Source: APNM01 sp040361335 (GTDB lineage Bacteria; Pseudomonadota; Gammaproteobacteria; Nevskiales; Salinisphaeraceae). From it: a DNA stretch of 64,000 nucleotides. The notes beneath the pieces were generated by a model. That model had not been told where the DNA came from. It made no database searches and was given only the letters and a program-made list of their open reading frames with translations. Shown here piece after piece: positions 34,850 through 43,382 of the stretch (the first letter of the stretch is position 1; each line of letters starts with the position of its first letter). Where the stretch lies: assembly GCF_040361335.1 (NCBI RefSeq), contig NZ_APNM01000011.1:67706-131705 (forward strand), read 5' to 3'. A program made the translations under genes and the position numbers.

Positions 34850-36255
34850 AGCGACCTCAGGAACGCCATCAGGGCCTCGCGCTCGTTCTCGCTCATGTCT
34901 TTCACCTCGTCGCGTGCGGCGGCCGCCTCGCCGCCGTGCCAGAGCACCGCCTCCAGCAGGTCGCGGGCGCGACCGTCGTGCAGGAAACCGGCCTCCGGGG
35001 ACACGGTCTTGGCCAGACCGACGCCCCAGAGCGGCGGCGTCCGCCATTCCCGTCCGCCGGCCTCGAACTCCGGCCGATGGTCGGCCAGCCCCTCGCCCAT
35101 GTCGTGCAGCAGGAGATCGGTATAGGGATAGATGGTCTGCCCGGAAAGATAGGGCGCATCCGGGTCGTGACCGGTCGTGTGTCGGGGGGTGTGACAGCCC
35201 CCGCAGCCGCTGGCCATGAACAGGCGCCGCCCCTCGCGCACCCGCGGGTCGTCCATGTCGCGGCGGGCCGGGACCGCCAGGTGGCGCGAGTAGAACACGA
35301 CCTCGTCCATGATCTCGGCGGAAACCTCGGGTTCGCCGCCGTTCGGGGCCTCGGCGCAGGCGGTCTGCGCGGCGGTGCAGTTGGCGGTCGGGAAACGCTG
35401 CGAGGTCAGGCCGATGTCGCCCACGAAGGCGGCCGCCGCCTGCTGGCGCACCGTGGGCTGGCCGGCCTTCCAGCCGAAACGGCCGAGCGCGGCGCGGTCG
35501 GCGGCGAAATCCCAGACCGTGTTGGCCCGGCCCGAGATACCGTCGCCGTCGGCATCGCCGGGATCGGCGGCGGCACGGATATCGGCCTCGGGGATCAGCC
35601 CGAGCAGGCCTAGACCGATCATGGGCGGCGCCACCCGCGCGGACGTCATCAGATCGTCGCCCGGCTCGCCGTAGCCCGGCCCGGCGATGCGCAGACGCGG
35701 CTCGCGCAGCTCGACCCCCGTGCCGTCCGCCAAGGTCACGGTGCGGGTGTCGTACCGGACCTCGACCCGACCCTCGGCGGGCACGCCGGGAATACCGCGG
35801 TCCTGGAGCTGGCCGCCGTAGACCGGATGCGGCACGGCGCCGAACTTGCCCACCATCTCGGCGTCGGCCTCGGTGGCCGGCACCGAGAGCCGCACCAGCA
35901 TGGACAGGGCGTCGTCCTCCGGCCCGCGCGGGGCGTGGCCGCGCCCGTCCTTGATGTGGCAACCCTGGCAGGTGTTGGTGTTGTAGAGCGGCCCCAGACC
36001 GTCACGCGCCGCGGTGCTGGCCGGCGCGATCACCCACGGCTGCTTGAAGAAGGCGTTGCCGACGAAGAACCGGTCGCGCTCGGCGACCGGGATGTTCGCG
36101 GCCGGCAGCGAATAGGCCTCGCGGTCCGCGCGGAAAACCGTGGTCTCGCCGCCCGGGCGCGCCGGATCGCCACCGGCATCCGTGTCGCCCGACTGGCCGC
36201 AGGCCGCCAGACTGGCGGCCAGGACGGCGGCGGCGATGCGAAACGGGGCCCGCAA
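34846..36255 (-). CDS. Di-heme oxidoreductase (thiol oxidoreductase-like) lipoprotein
   Basis: The 469-residue protein has lipobox LAAC (Cys19) and two c-type heme sites, CQGCH (residues 96-100) and CGGCH near residue 355. The sequence NTNTCQGCHIKDGRGHAPRGPEDDALSMLVRL and FLHDGRARDLLEAVLWHGGEA are hallmarks of the di-heme oxidoreductase family, related to MauG and cytochrome c peroxidases. It always tends to travel with imelysins. It could change the oxidation state of periplasmic iron, but that is inference. It starts two bases after the first imelysin gene's stop and overlaps the next gene. Confidence 0.9.
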   Translation of the reverse strand: MRAPFRIAAAVLAASLAACGQSGDTDAGGDPARPGGETTVFRADREAYSLPAANIPVAERDRFFVGNAFFKQPWVIAPASTAARDGLGPLYNTNTCQGCHIKDGRGHAPRGPEDDALSMLVRLSVPATEADAEMVGKFGAVPHPVYGGQLQDRGIPGVPAEGRVEVRYDTRTVTLADGTGVELREPRLRIAGPGYGEPGDDLMTSARVAPPMIGLGLLGLIPEADIRAAADPGDADGDGISGRANTVWDFAADRAALGRFGWKAGQPTVRQQAAAAFVGDIGLTSQRFPTANCTAAQTACAEAPNGGEPEVSAEIMDEVVFYSRHLAVPARRDMDDPRVREGRRLFMASGCGGCHTPRHTTGHDPDAPYLSGQTIYPYTDLLLHDMGEGLADHRPEFEAGGREWRTPPLWGVGLAKTVSPEAGFLHDGRARDLLEAVLWHGGEAAAARDEVKDMSENEREALMAFLRSL

Positions 36256-36257
36256 GA

Positions 36258-37559
36258 TCAGAACGGGTGTCCGGCCGTTTCCGGGCGCAGCTCGCCGAGA
36301 CCCAGTGCCTGCGCGGCCCGCTGGGTCGCCTCCGCCACGCCGACCAGTGCGTCGATGGCGGCGCGGATGCGCCGGTTGCCGGCCTGGTTGCCCGGCGCGA
36401 TCATCTGGTCGAAGCGTTCACCCTCGCGACCCGCCTCGTAGATGGCGCGCAGGCGCTCGCCGGCGTCCGTCATCGCCCCGTCGACGGACGCGGCCGCCTC
36501 GGCACTGCGGGCGCGCAGCAGACCGGCGATCGCGGGACCGGTCAGCTCGTTGCCTTCGATGCCCCGGTAGTGGCCGCGGTAGACATTCCGGATGCCCACG
36601 AAATTGTAGTAGTGGGAGGCATGGGTGTTGTCCGAGAAGCAGTCGTGCTCGTCCTCGGTGGAATTCGCGATCAGGGCCACGCGCATGCGCTCGCCCGCCA
36701 GCTCGCCCAGGGCCAGGCTGCCCATGCCGAACAGGATCCGCCGCAGCGCCTCCTCCGCCGGCAACGCGAGGAACTCGGCGCGGTAATTGTCACCCTCGGC
36801 CGGGGCCCACTGTCCGGTCATGTATTCGAGATCCCGGACCAGCAGGTCCATGGCCGCCCGCAGGTACGCCGCGCGTCGGCGGCAATGCGCCACGGGGGCC
36901 TCGCGCTTGCCGTCGGTGCAGACGCCGGCCTCGGCGACGTAATCGGTATACGGGCGCTCGCCGGCACCGGGCCCGGTACCGTTGAGGTCCTGCCCCCAGA
37001 GCAGGAACTCGATCGCGTGATAACCGGTGGCGACGTTGGCCTCCGAGCCGCCGATCTCGTTCAGGCGCGCCAGCAACTCGGGCGTCAGCGAGGAGACATC
37101 CACGGCTTCGCCGCCGACCTGGATCTCGCGGCTCGCGATCAGGTTCGCGCGGGCCGCCGGATTGCCCTGCTCGTGCACATAGTCCGGGGCGACGTAATCG
37201 ATCAGGCCCTCGTCCAGCGGCCAGGCGTTGACCTGGCCTTCCCAGGCGTCCACCGGCGGATTGCCGAAGCGGAACACCTCGCTCTGCATGTACGGAACCC
37301 GGGCCGCGCGCCAGGCCTCGCGGGCCGCATGCAGGGACTCGGGACCGGGCTCGTCGAGGAAGGCACGCACCCGCTCGCGCAGGGTGCGCGCCGCGGCGAG
37401 GCTGTCCCCGTAGACCGCGTGCGCCATGTCGGCGTAGTGCGCCGCCACCGCCTCGGGCGCCGGGCCGTCCGCCTCGCCGCGCGGCCCCACCCACCAGAGC
37501 AGGACACAGAGGGCGAGAACCAGCAGGGCGACGAGACTGAAACGGCTGAGGCGGGACAT
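36258..37559 (-). CDS. Imelysin-family periplasmic iron-binding protein (first)
   Basis: The 433-residue protein has an N-terminal hydrophobic segment (LVALLVLALCVLLWW). The full imelysin pattern follows: VDAWEGQVNAWPLDEGLIDYV, the metal-site motif GYHAIEFLLWGQD with His181 and Glu184, and FSDNTHASHYYNFVGIRNVYRG. Members such as ICMP and IrpA are iron-regulated, envelope-located proteins. It is the first gene of the operon and is preceded by a Fur-box-like site. The GGAG before the ATG is well placed. Confidence 0.92.
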   Translation of the reverse strand: MSRLSRFSLVALLVLALCVLLWWVGPRGEADGPAPEAVAAHYADMAHAVYGDSLAAARTLRERVRAFLDEPGPESLHAAREAWRAARVPYMQSEVFRFGNPPVDAWEGQVNAWPLDEGLIDYVAPDYVHEQGNPAARANLIASREIQVGGEAVDVSSLTPELLARLNEIGGSEANVATGYHAIEFLLWGQDLNGTGPGAGERPYTDYVAEAGVCTDGKREAPVAHCRRRAAYLRAAMDLLVRDLEYMTGQWAPAEGDNYRAEFLALPAEEALRRILFGMGSLALGELAGERMRVALIANSTEDEHDCFSDNTHASHYYNFVGIRNVYRGHYRGIEGNELTGPAIAGLLRARSAEAAASVDGAMTDAGERLRAIYEAGREGERFDQMIAPGNQAGNRRIRAAIDALVGVAEATQRAAQALGLGELRPETAGHPF

Positions 37560-37593
37560 GAAGGACTCCGGAATGCGGGGCTGCGATTTTATT

Positions 37594-37612
37594 AAGAATG
37601 ATTATTATTCAC
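37594..37612. promoter_or_regulatory. Fur-box-like site before the imelysin operon
   Basis: Read on the minus strand, GTGAATAATAATCATTCTT matches the Fur consensus at 14 of 19 positions. It lies 35 bases upstream of the imelysin start in an otherwise GC-rich area where such an AT-rich block stands out. Confidence 0.7.
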
Positions 37613-37636
37613 AAGCTGCCGCGAGCGATGCCGCAT

Positions 37637-38269
37637 TCAGAACCTGCCGGGCGGGCGGCGGTTACGCCAATAGGTGATCATGCCGAAGCCGAAGGCCATG
37701 CCGCCCAGGTGGGCGAAGTGCGCCACCCCCGCCTGGGTACCGGTCACGCCGAAGAACAGCTCCAGGGCGCCGTAGCCGATCACCAGCCATTTCGCGGTCA
37801 TGGGGATGGGCGGGAACAACAGCATCACGCGGGCGTTGGGGAACATCATGCCGAACGCCAGCAGGATGCCGAACAGCCCGCCGGAGGCCCCGACGGTGGG
37901 CACCGCCTCGCCCGGGTTCATGAGTTGCAGGGTCACGAGCTGGGTAATGCCCGCGCCCACGACGCAGACCAGGTAGTACACCAGGAACCGCTGCTGGCCC
38001 CAGACCTGCTCGACCACGCGCCCGAACATCCAGAGCCCGAACATGTTGAAGAACAGGTGCCCGAAACCGCCGTGCAGGAACCCGTACGTCAGCAACTGCC
38101 ACACCTGGAAGGCCGGGGCGCCGTAGCCGCCGTCCAGGGGCCACAAGGCGAAGTTGATGAGCATCGACTCCATCGCATACATCTGCGCGAGGAACCCGAG
38201 ACCGTTGGCGATCAGCAGCCACTTGATCATGGGCGGTATGGCGGTGACGGCGAAGGGGTCCTGGCGCAT
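37637..38269 (-). CDS. Rhomboid-family intramembrane serine protease
   Basis: The 210-residue protein has six membrane helices and the rhomboid catalytic dyad: Ser129 in VGASGGLFGIL and His187 in HFAHLGGMAFG. The conserved LLTYGFLHGGFGHLFFNMFGLWMFG is present. It cleaves substrates within the membrane; the substrates are not predictable. It lies upstream of the imelysin operon on the same strand, separated by the Fur-like site. It is divergent from the BCCT gene with about 110 bases between starts. A later start at the Met before IKWLL is possible. Confidence 0.92.
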   Translation of the reverse strand: MRQDPFAVTAIPPMIKWLLIANGLGFLAQMYAMESMLINFALWPLDGGYGAPAFQVWQLLTYGFLHGGFGHLFFNMFGLWMFGRVVEQVWGQQRFLVYYLVCVVGAGITQLVTLQLMNPGEAVPTVGASGGLFGILLAFGMMFPNARVMLLFPPIPMTAKWLVIGYGALELFFGVTGTQAGVAHFAHLGGMAFGFGMITYWRNRRPPGRF

Positions 38270-38382
38270 GACGACGGTGACGACGGTATGGCGGCGTGAG
38301 CATACCGCATCGCGGGGCCGCTTCGCTTCGTGGCCTTGATCGGTTAGGGTCGACGGGTCTGATTCGAGCCAGGGGGAGTCGC

Positions 38383-39990
38383 ATGAGCAAAATGAGCAAG
38401 ATCGCCCGATTCGGCGGTCCCCGGGACCAGCGCAATGCGCTCGGCATGATCGTGCACCCGGTGGTTTTCTATGCCTCCGCGGCGCTCATCATCGGCATCG
38501 TCTTCCTGACGATCCTCAATACCCAGCAGATCGACACCCTGTTCTCCAGCATCCAGGAGGGCATGTCGAACTACTTCGGCTGGCTCTACGTCCTGGCGAT
38601 GAACCTGTTCCTGGTATTCACGGTGTTCCTGGGCTTCTCCCGCTACGGCAACATCCGGCTGGGCGGCCCGGACGCCGAGCCCGACTTCTCCATCTGGGGC
38701 TGGTTCGCCATGCTATTCTCGGCCGGCATGGGCATCGGCCTGCTGTTCTTCGGCGTCGCCGAGCCGATCTACCACTACGGCAACAACCCCCTGGGCGCGG
38801 ATCAGAACGGTCTCGCGGCGCGGGACGCCATGACCATCACCTTCTATCACTGGGGCCTGCACGCCTGGGGCGTGTACGCCATGGTCGGCCTGTCGCTGGC
38901 GTTCTTCGGCTTCACGCGCAACCTGCCGCTGACCATCCGTTCGGCCTTCTACCCGATCCTGGGCGACCGGGTCCGCGGCTGGCTGGGCAACACCATCGAT
39001 ACCGTGGCGGTGGTGGCCACGCTGTTCGGCGTGGCGACATCGCTGGGTCTGGGCGTGCAACAGGTCTCGGCCGGCCTGGAGTACCTGTTCGACATCGAGC
39101 AGACCACGACGGTGATGGTGCTGCTGATCGCCGGGATCACCGGCATGGCGACGATCTCGGTGGTGCTGGGCCTGGATGCCGGCATCCAGTCGCTGTCCAA
39201 GCTCAACATCGTGCTCGCCGGCCTGTTGATGTTCTTCCTGCTGGCCGTGGGCCCGACATTGTTCCTGCTCGACAACTTCGTCCAGAACCTGGGCAACTAC
39301 ATCCAGCGCCTGCCGTCCCTGGCCTTCTGGACCGAGGGCCTGCGCGGCGAGGAGGAGGCCGGCTGGCAGAATAGCTGGACCATCTTCTACTGGGCCTGGT
39401 GGATCGCGTGGTCGCCGTTCGTGGGCATGTTCATCGCGCGCATCTCGCGCGGCCGCACCATCCGTGAATTCATCACCGGCGTGCTGCTGGTGCCGGTGGT
39501 CGTGAGCTTCCTGTGGCTGACGGTGTTCGGCGGCACCGCCCTGCACAACGAACTGTTCGGACCCGGCACCATCGCCGCGGCGGTGAGCGACAGCCTGGAC
39601 ACCTCGATCTACGTGCTGTTCGAAGGCTATCCCCTGGCGATCGTGACCTCGGTCCTGGCGATGATCGTGGTGATCGTGTTCTTCGTCACCAGCTCGGACT
39701 CGGGATCCTTCGTGATCGACATCATCACGTCGGGCGGCCACGAGAACCCGCCGGTGGGTCAACGCATCTTCTGGGCGCTGCTCGAGGGCGTGGTCGCGGC
39801 CGTGCTGCTGGTGGCCGGCGGTCTCGGCGCCCTGCAGACCGCCTCCATCACCGCAGGCCTACCGTTCGCGATCGTGTTGCTGGTGATGTGCTACAGCCTG
39901 ATCAAGGGCCTGCGTCAGGAATACGTCCAGTTCGGCAGCATCTACGAGCGGCAGGCCGACCCGACGACCCCGGACCGGGAGACACACTGA
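38383..39990 (+). CDS. BCCT-family betaine/choline/carnitine transporter
   Basis: The 535-residue protein has twelve membrane helices and the BCCT signatures. Examples are WGWFAMLFSAGMGIGLLFFGVAEPIYHY, which forms the glycine-rich substrate helix, and YWAWWIAWSPFVGMFIARISRGRTIREF, the tryptophan-rich substrate box. It takes up glycine betaine or choline with Na+ or H+. There is no long C-terminal osmosensing domain as in BetP; the tail is about 30 residues. The start was set at the ATG after AGGGGGAG. It fits the betaine synthesis genes at 46.9-48.6 kb as an osmoprotectant system. Confidence 0.93.
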   Translation: MSKMSKIARFGGPRDQRNALGMIVHPVVFYASAALIIGIVFLTILNTQQIDTLFSSIQEGMSNYFGWLYVLAMNLFLVFTVFLGFSRYGNIRLGGPDAEPDFSIWGWFAMLFSAGMGIGLLFFGVAEPIYHYGNNPLGADQNGLAARDAMTITFYHWGLHAWGVYAMVGLSLAFFGFTRNLPLTIRSAFYPILGDRVRGWLGNTIDTVAVVATLFGVATSLGLGVQQVSAGLEYLFDIEQTTTVMVLLIAGITGMATISVVLGLDAGIQSLSKLNIVLAGLLMFFLLAVGPTLFLLDNFVQNLGNYIQRLPSLAFWTEGLRGEEEAGWQNSWTIFYWAWWIAWSPFVGMFIARISRGRTIREFITGVLLVPVVVSFLWLTVFGGTALHNELFGPGTIAAAVSDSLDTSIYVLFEGYPLAIVTSVLAMIVVIVFFVTSSDSGSFVIDIITSGGHENPPVGQRIFWALLEGVVAAVLLVAGGLGALQTASITAGLPFAIVLLVMCYSLIKGLRQEYVQFGSIYERQADPTTPDRETH

Positions 39991-40018
39991 TCGGCCCGGA
40001 GGCCGCCCCCGGACCGGT

Positions 40019-40636
40019 CTAATCGCCGGTCCAGGGTGCCGGCTCGCCCCAGGCGGCGCCGAAGACGAAGCCGGACTGCGGCCGCCTCTGCCGCGGCCGC
40101 AGGTCCCGCTCGCGCAGCTTGTCCGTGAGCGTCTCCGGGGATGCGCGGTAGCCGATCGCCAGGGCGGTGAAGGCATCGTAGCCGTCGGGGATCGCCATCG
40201 CCTGCCGGGCCGTCTCCGGCTCGATCCCGATCATCTGGTGCACATGGAGCCCGCGCGCGGCGGCCTCGAACGTGAGGCTCGCCGAGGCCGCGCCGAGATC
40301 GTGCTCGGCGGCCCGGTTGGGTTCGCCATTGCCCTCGAAACGGCGCGCGACCACGCCCAGCGCCAGGACCGGCGCATCGACCGCCCAGGCGCGGTTGCCC
40401 GCTACCAGGCAATCCGCCAGACGCGCATGCGCCCGCGGCTCGTCCCGGGTCGCGACCAGATACCGCCAGGGCTGTTCGTTGTAGCTGGACGCCGCCCAGC
40501 GGGCCGCCTCGAACAGCGCCGCCAGGTCCGACGCCGGCGGCATGCGGGCAGTGAAGCCGTAGGGGCTCCAGCGTCCCGCCAGCAACGGGTGGATGGCGTG
40601 GTCGGCGTCCGCTTGCTTGGCATCATCAGCGTTCAT
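40019..40636 (-). CDS. Nitroreductase-family flavoprotein
   Basis: The 205-residue protein has the family order: IHPLLAGRWSPYGFTARMPPASDLAALFEAARWAASSYNEQPWRYLVATR, then DLGAASASLTFEAAARGLHVHQMIGIEPETARQAM, then ALAIGYRASPETL. These dimers bind FMN and reduce nitro groups, quinones or other acceptors with NAD(P)H. It lies eight bases after wrbA, in the same probable operon, opposite a LysR regulator. That suggests a quinone or electrophile response. It is convergent with the BCCT gene. Confidence 0.88.
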   Translation of the reverse strand: MNADDAKQADADHAIHPLLAGRWSPYGFTARMPPASDLAALFEAARWAASSYNEQPWRYLVATRDEPRAHARLADCLVAGNRAWAVDAPVLALGVVARRFEGNGEPNRAAEHDLGAASASLTFEAAARGLHVHQMIGIEPETARQAMAIPDGYDAFTALAIGYRASPETLTDKLRERDLRPRQRRPQSGFVFGAAWGEPAPWTGD

Positions 40637-40644
40637 GGCGCACC

Positions 40645-41244
40645 TCAGCCATGCAGTTTGTGGGCGATACCGGCGACGTGCCGCCCCTGGAATCGCGCGA
40701 TCGCCAGTTCGGTGTCACTGGGCTGGCGGCTGCCGTCACCCCCGGCCACGGTCGCCGCGCCGTACGGGCCGCCGCCCCGGAACTCGGACAAGTCGGTGAG
40801 CTCGGGGATGCTATAGGGGACGCCGACGATCACCATCCCCTGGTGCGCCAGGGTGTGCCAGAAGGACGTGATGGTGGTCTCGTTGCCGCCGCCGGTACCG
40901 GTGGAAGTGAACACGCTGCCGACCTTGCCGACCAGCTTGCCGCCGGCCCACAGACCGCCGGTCTGGTCCAGGAAATTGCGCATCTGGGCGGCCATGTTGC
41001 CGAAGCGCGTCGGCGTCCCGAACACGATCGCGTCGTAGTCCGCGAGCTCGCCCGGCTCGGCCTCCGGGGCCGCCTGGTCGAGCTTGGCCCCGGCCTTCTC
41101 CGCCACCTCGCGCGGCATAAGCTCCGGGACCCGCTTGACCGCGACCTCGACCCCCTCGACGCCGCGGGCGCCCTCGGCGACCGCGGCGGCCAGGGTCTCC
41201 ACATGACCGTACATCGAGTAGTAAAGCACCAACAGCTTGCTCAT
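40645..41244 (-). CDS. wrbA: NAD(P)H:quinone oxidoreductase WrbA
   Basis: The 199-residue flavodoxin-like protein has the WrbA signatures LYYSMYGHVETLAAAVAEGA, FGTPTRFGNMAAQMRNFLDQTGGLWAGGKLVGKVGSVFTSTGTGGGNETTITSF and GPYGAATVAGGDGSRQPS. It reduces quinones by two electrons and so avoids semiquinone radicals. It is the first gene of a two-gene unit with the nitroreductase, divergent from the LysR gene with a 163-base, partly AT-rich gap between them. Confidence 0.95.
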   Translation of the reverse strand: MSKLLVLYYSMYGHVETLAAAVAEGARGVEGVEVAVKRVPELMPREVAEKAGAKLDQAAPEAEPGELADYDAIVFGTPTRFGNMAAQMRNFLDQTGGLWAGGKLVGKVGSVFTSTGTGGGNETTITSFWHTLAHQGMVIVGVPYSIPELTDLSEFRGGGPYGAATVAGGDGSRQPSDTELAIARFQGRHVAGIAHKLHG

Positions 41245-41407
41245 GATCCCGCCTCCGAATCCGGGCGCCGCCGATTCGCGGCTCTCGCCGCAGCCAACCG
41301 TTCAGCGCCGTTAATGTTACAACTCAAGATATATCGGTATTTTCGGAGATGAAAGCGGAATTTTTTGGCATACTCATTCAATAAATTCGAACGAACCGTG
41401 AAGCGCC

Positions 41408-42319
41408 GTGCTCGCCGGTCTCAGTCTCGACGCCCTGCGCACCCTGGACGCCATCGATCGCGGCGGCAGCTTCGCCGCGGCGGCGACCGAATTGCACCGA
41501 GTGCCCTCGGCGGTCTCCTACACCGTTTCGCGCCTGGAACGCGACCTGGGGGTGACGATATTCGACCGCAGCGGTCACCGCGCCCGCCTGACCGCGGCCG
41601 GACGGCTGCTCTTGGAGGAGGGCCGGCGCATCCTGGTGGCCGGCGACGAGCTCGCCGCCGCCGCCCGGCGCCTGGCCGAGGGCTGGGAACCCACCCTGCG
41701 CATCGCCGTGGACGGCCTCATCGACAGCGCGAGGCTATGGCCGCTGCTGGCCGATTTCACGGCCGCCCACCCGCGGGTGGACGTGCGCCTTCTGGACGAA
41801 GTGCTCGGCGGTACCGCGGAAGCCCTCGTCGACGGTCGCGCCGATCTGGCAATGGGCCTGTCCGAACGTCCCGCGGCCGGCATCTCGACGCGGCCGATCG
41901 GCGATGTCGACTTCGTGTTCGCCGCCGCCCCGCACCACCCGATCGCGGCCGAGCCGGCACCCCTGACGGCGGCGGCCGTGCGCCGCCACCGGGCGATCGC
42001 CGTCGCCGATTCCTCGCGCCGCAGCACGCCGCTGACCACCGGCCTGCTGGACGCCCAGCCGCGCCTGACGGTGGACTCGATGGCGGCCAAGATCGATGCC
42101 CAACGCCGCGGCCTGGGCATCGGCTTCCTGCCGCGCCACCGCGTGCGCCACCTGCTCGACAGTGGCGAGTTGCTGGCACTGGACCTGGCCGAGCCGCGCC
42201 CGCCGAGCCGGCTCCACCTGGCCTGGCGCACCGAGGCCGGCGGCAAGGCCCTCGCCTGGTTCCTGGACCGTCTCCGACGGCCCGCCGAACTCGCCGCGCT
42301 GCTCGCATCCGCGGACTGA
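41408..42319 (+). CDS. LysR-family transcriptional regulator
   Basis: The 303-residue protein has an N-terminal winged helix (DALRTLDAIDRGGSFAAAATELHRVPSAVSYTVSRLERDLGVTIFDRSG) and a substrate-binding domain. It is divergent from wrbA and the nitroreductase gene, the typical arrangement for a LysR activator and its target. The start is a GTG with weak ribosome binding; the position fits the family's N-terminus. The inducer could be a quinone or electrophile, by inference from the neighbours only. Confidence 0.92.
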   Translation: MLAGLSLDALRTLDAIDRGGSFAAAATELHRVPSAVSYTVSRLERDLGVTIFDRSGHRARLTAAGRLLLEEGRRILVAGDELAAAARRLAEGWEPTLRIAVDGLIDSARLWPLLADFTAAHPRVDVRLLDEVLGGTAEALVDGRADLAMGLSERPAAGISTRPIGDVDFVFAAAPHHPIAAEPAPLTAAAVRRHRAIAVADSSRRSTPLTTGLLDAQPRLTVDSMAAKIDAQRRGLGIGFLPRHRVRHLLDSGELLALDLAEPRPPSRLHLAWRTEAGGKALAWFLDRLRRPAELAALLASAD

Positions 42320-42400
42320 GCGCCGGGCCCGCGGCCTGTCATGTTCCCGACATGAAAGTGTCATAGTCTGGCGCGAAACCAGTCGCCCGAGAGTCCGCCC

Positions 42401-42997
42401 ATGCCTTTCCGACCCCTTGCCGCGGCCCTGCTCGCCGGCACCCTGTTCGGCACCGCCGGTTGCGCGGCCCGCATCGACCATGAGCTGGCGACGGCCGGCG
42501 CCGACAGCGCGCAGGTGATCCTGCCGGCGCACATCGTCGCCGTGTCGGTGGACGACCGCACGCTCAACGAGTCCACCTATGTCTTCGATAGCCGCGAGAC
42601 ACGGCTGGCGCTGCCTCCCGGCGAACACCGCCTGCGCCTGCGTTACATGGACATGCTCCCGGAAAACGACGGCCGCCAGGCCGACGACGTCAAGGTCTAC
42701 TCCGAGCCCGTCGCCCTGGAGGCCACGCTGGCGGCCGGCACCGACTACCGGGTGGCCGCCGAGCGGCCCGCCACCCTGGCGGAGGCGCGGCGCTTCGCGG
42801 CGGTGCCCGTCATCGAACTGACGGCGGCCGACGGCCGTGTCCTGGCCGCCGCCGAGGCACCGCCGCCCAGGCCCGCGGCGCCGACTGCGCGCGGCGGCGG
42901 CACGGCGCCCGGTGCGCTCGAGATGCTGGAGTTCTGGTGGCAGCGCGCCGATGCCGCCGAACGCCGACGTTTCCTGGAGCGCCACGCGGCGCCCTGA
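42401..42997 (+). CDS. DUF2057-family lipoprotein
   Basis: The 198-residue protein has a signal with lipobox-like FGTAGC. A DUF2057 domain follows: ILPAHIVAVSVDDRTL, FDSRETRLALPPGEHRLRLRYMDMLPENDG, YSEPVALEATLAAGTDYRV. The E. coli relatives are YccT and similar proteins of the envelope. The C-terminal 50 residues are Pro/Ala-rich and end in a helical segment, LEMLEFWWQRADAAERRRFLERHAAP, seen in other DUF2057 proteins. The role is unknown. The gene is apparently monocistronic. Confidence 0.8.
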   Translation: MPFRPLAAALLAGTLFGTAGCAARIDHELATAGADSAQVILPAHIVAVSVDDRTLNESTYVFDSRETRLALPPGEHRLRLRYMDMLPENDGRQADDVKVYSEPVALEATLAAGTDYRVAAERPATLAEARRFAAVPVIELTAADGRVLAAAEAPPPRPAAPTARGGGTAPGALEMLEFWWQRADAAERRRFLERHAAP

Positions 42998-43076
42998 CCG
43001 GCCCCGGCCCTTGGGGGGTGTCTACAAAATCAACCGGCATGAGTGAGCCGTCTGGCCATTGGTTGGCGGGATATGA

Positions 43077-43254
43077 AACCACAGAGGCGCACGGAGGCGC
43101 GCAGAGGTTCTTGATGGGCGCCCTGGATCGTGTCCGGAGCAAACTTTCGTGCCGGACCCGGTTTCCAGGCAATCCCTGGGCCTCGATAGCCGCTGTCGCG
43201 GCTTCCGAGACAACAGTCATTGTCCTCTTTGTCCCTCTGTGCGCCTCTGTGGTT
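43077..43254. repeat. CACAGAG-type inverted repeat, copy 3, in a 385-base gap
   Basis: The arms are 30 bases (43077-43106 and 43225-43254), matching at 25 positions as inverted repeats. In this copy the units are spaced by four bases (ACAGAG-GCGC-ACGGAG). The core is 118 bases. It lies between the convergent DUF2057 and MATE genes, 79 bases after the former's stop. The remaining 128 bases before the MATE stop contain no gene; they include CGCTTATCCCGGCCTACGG, which recalls enterobacterial REP sequences but lacks a partner arm. Confidence 0.88.
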
Positions 43255-43382
43255 GATTTTCTGGCTGGCCGCTTGCCGAGGCGCTTTCCGCCGTCGTGCT
43301 CTTTGGCAGGGGAATGCCGGGAACGTGTCGCTTATCCCGGCCTACGGTCTGCATTCGCCCGCTACGTTTTGTAAACCCCCTC

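Noticed and set aside
33770..35962. A single 730-residue protein in the imelysin region
   Set aside because: The N-terminal half is an out-of-frame reading of the di-heme gene. The real imelysin gene starts at the GTG at 34849 with a lipoprotein signal.
41245..41407. A defined LysR binding box between wrbA and the LysR gene
   Set aside because: The gap is AT-rich and surely regulatory, but no convincing T-N11-A dyad could be singled out by eye.
43263..43382. Enterobacterial-type REP sequence (CGCTTATCCCGGCCTACGG)
   Set aside because: Only one arm-like stretch is present and no inverted partner or second copy was found in the window.
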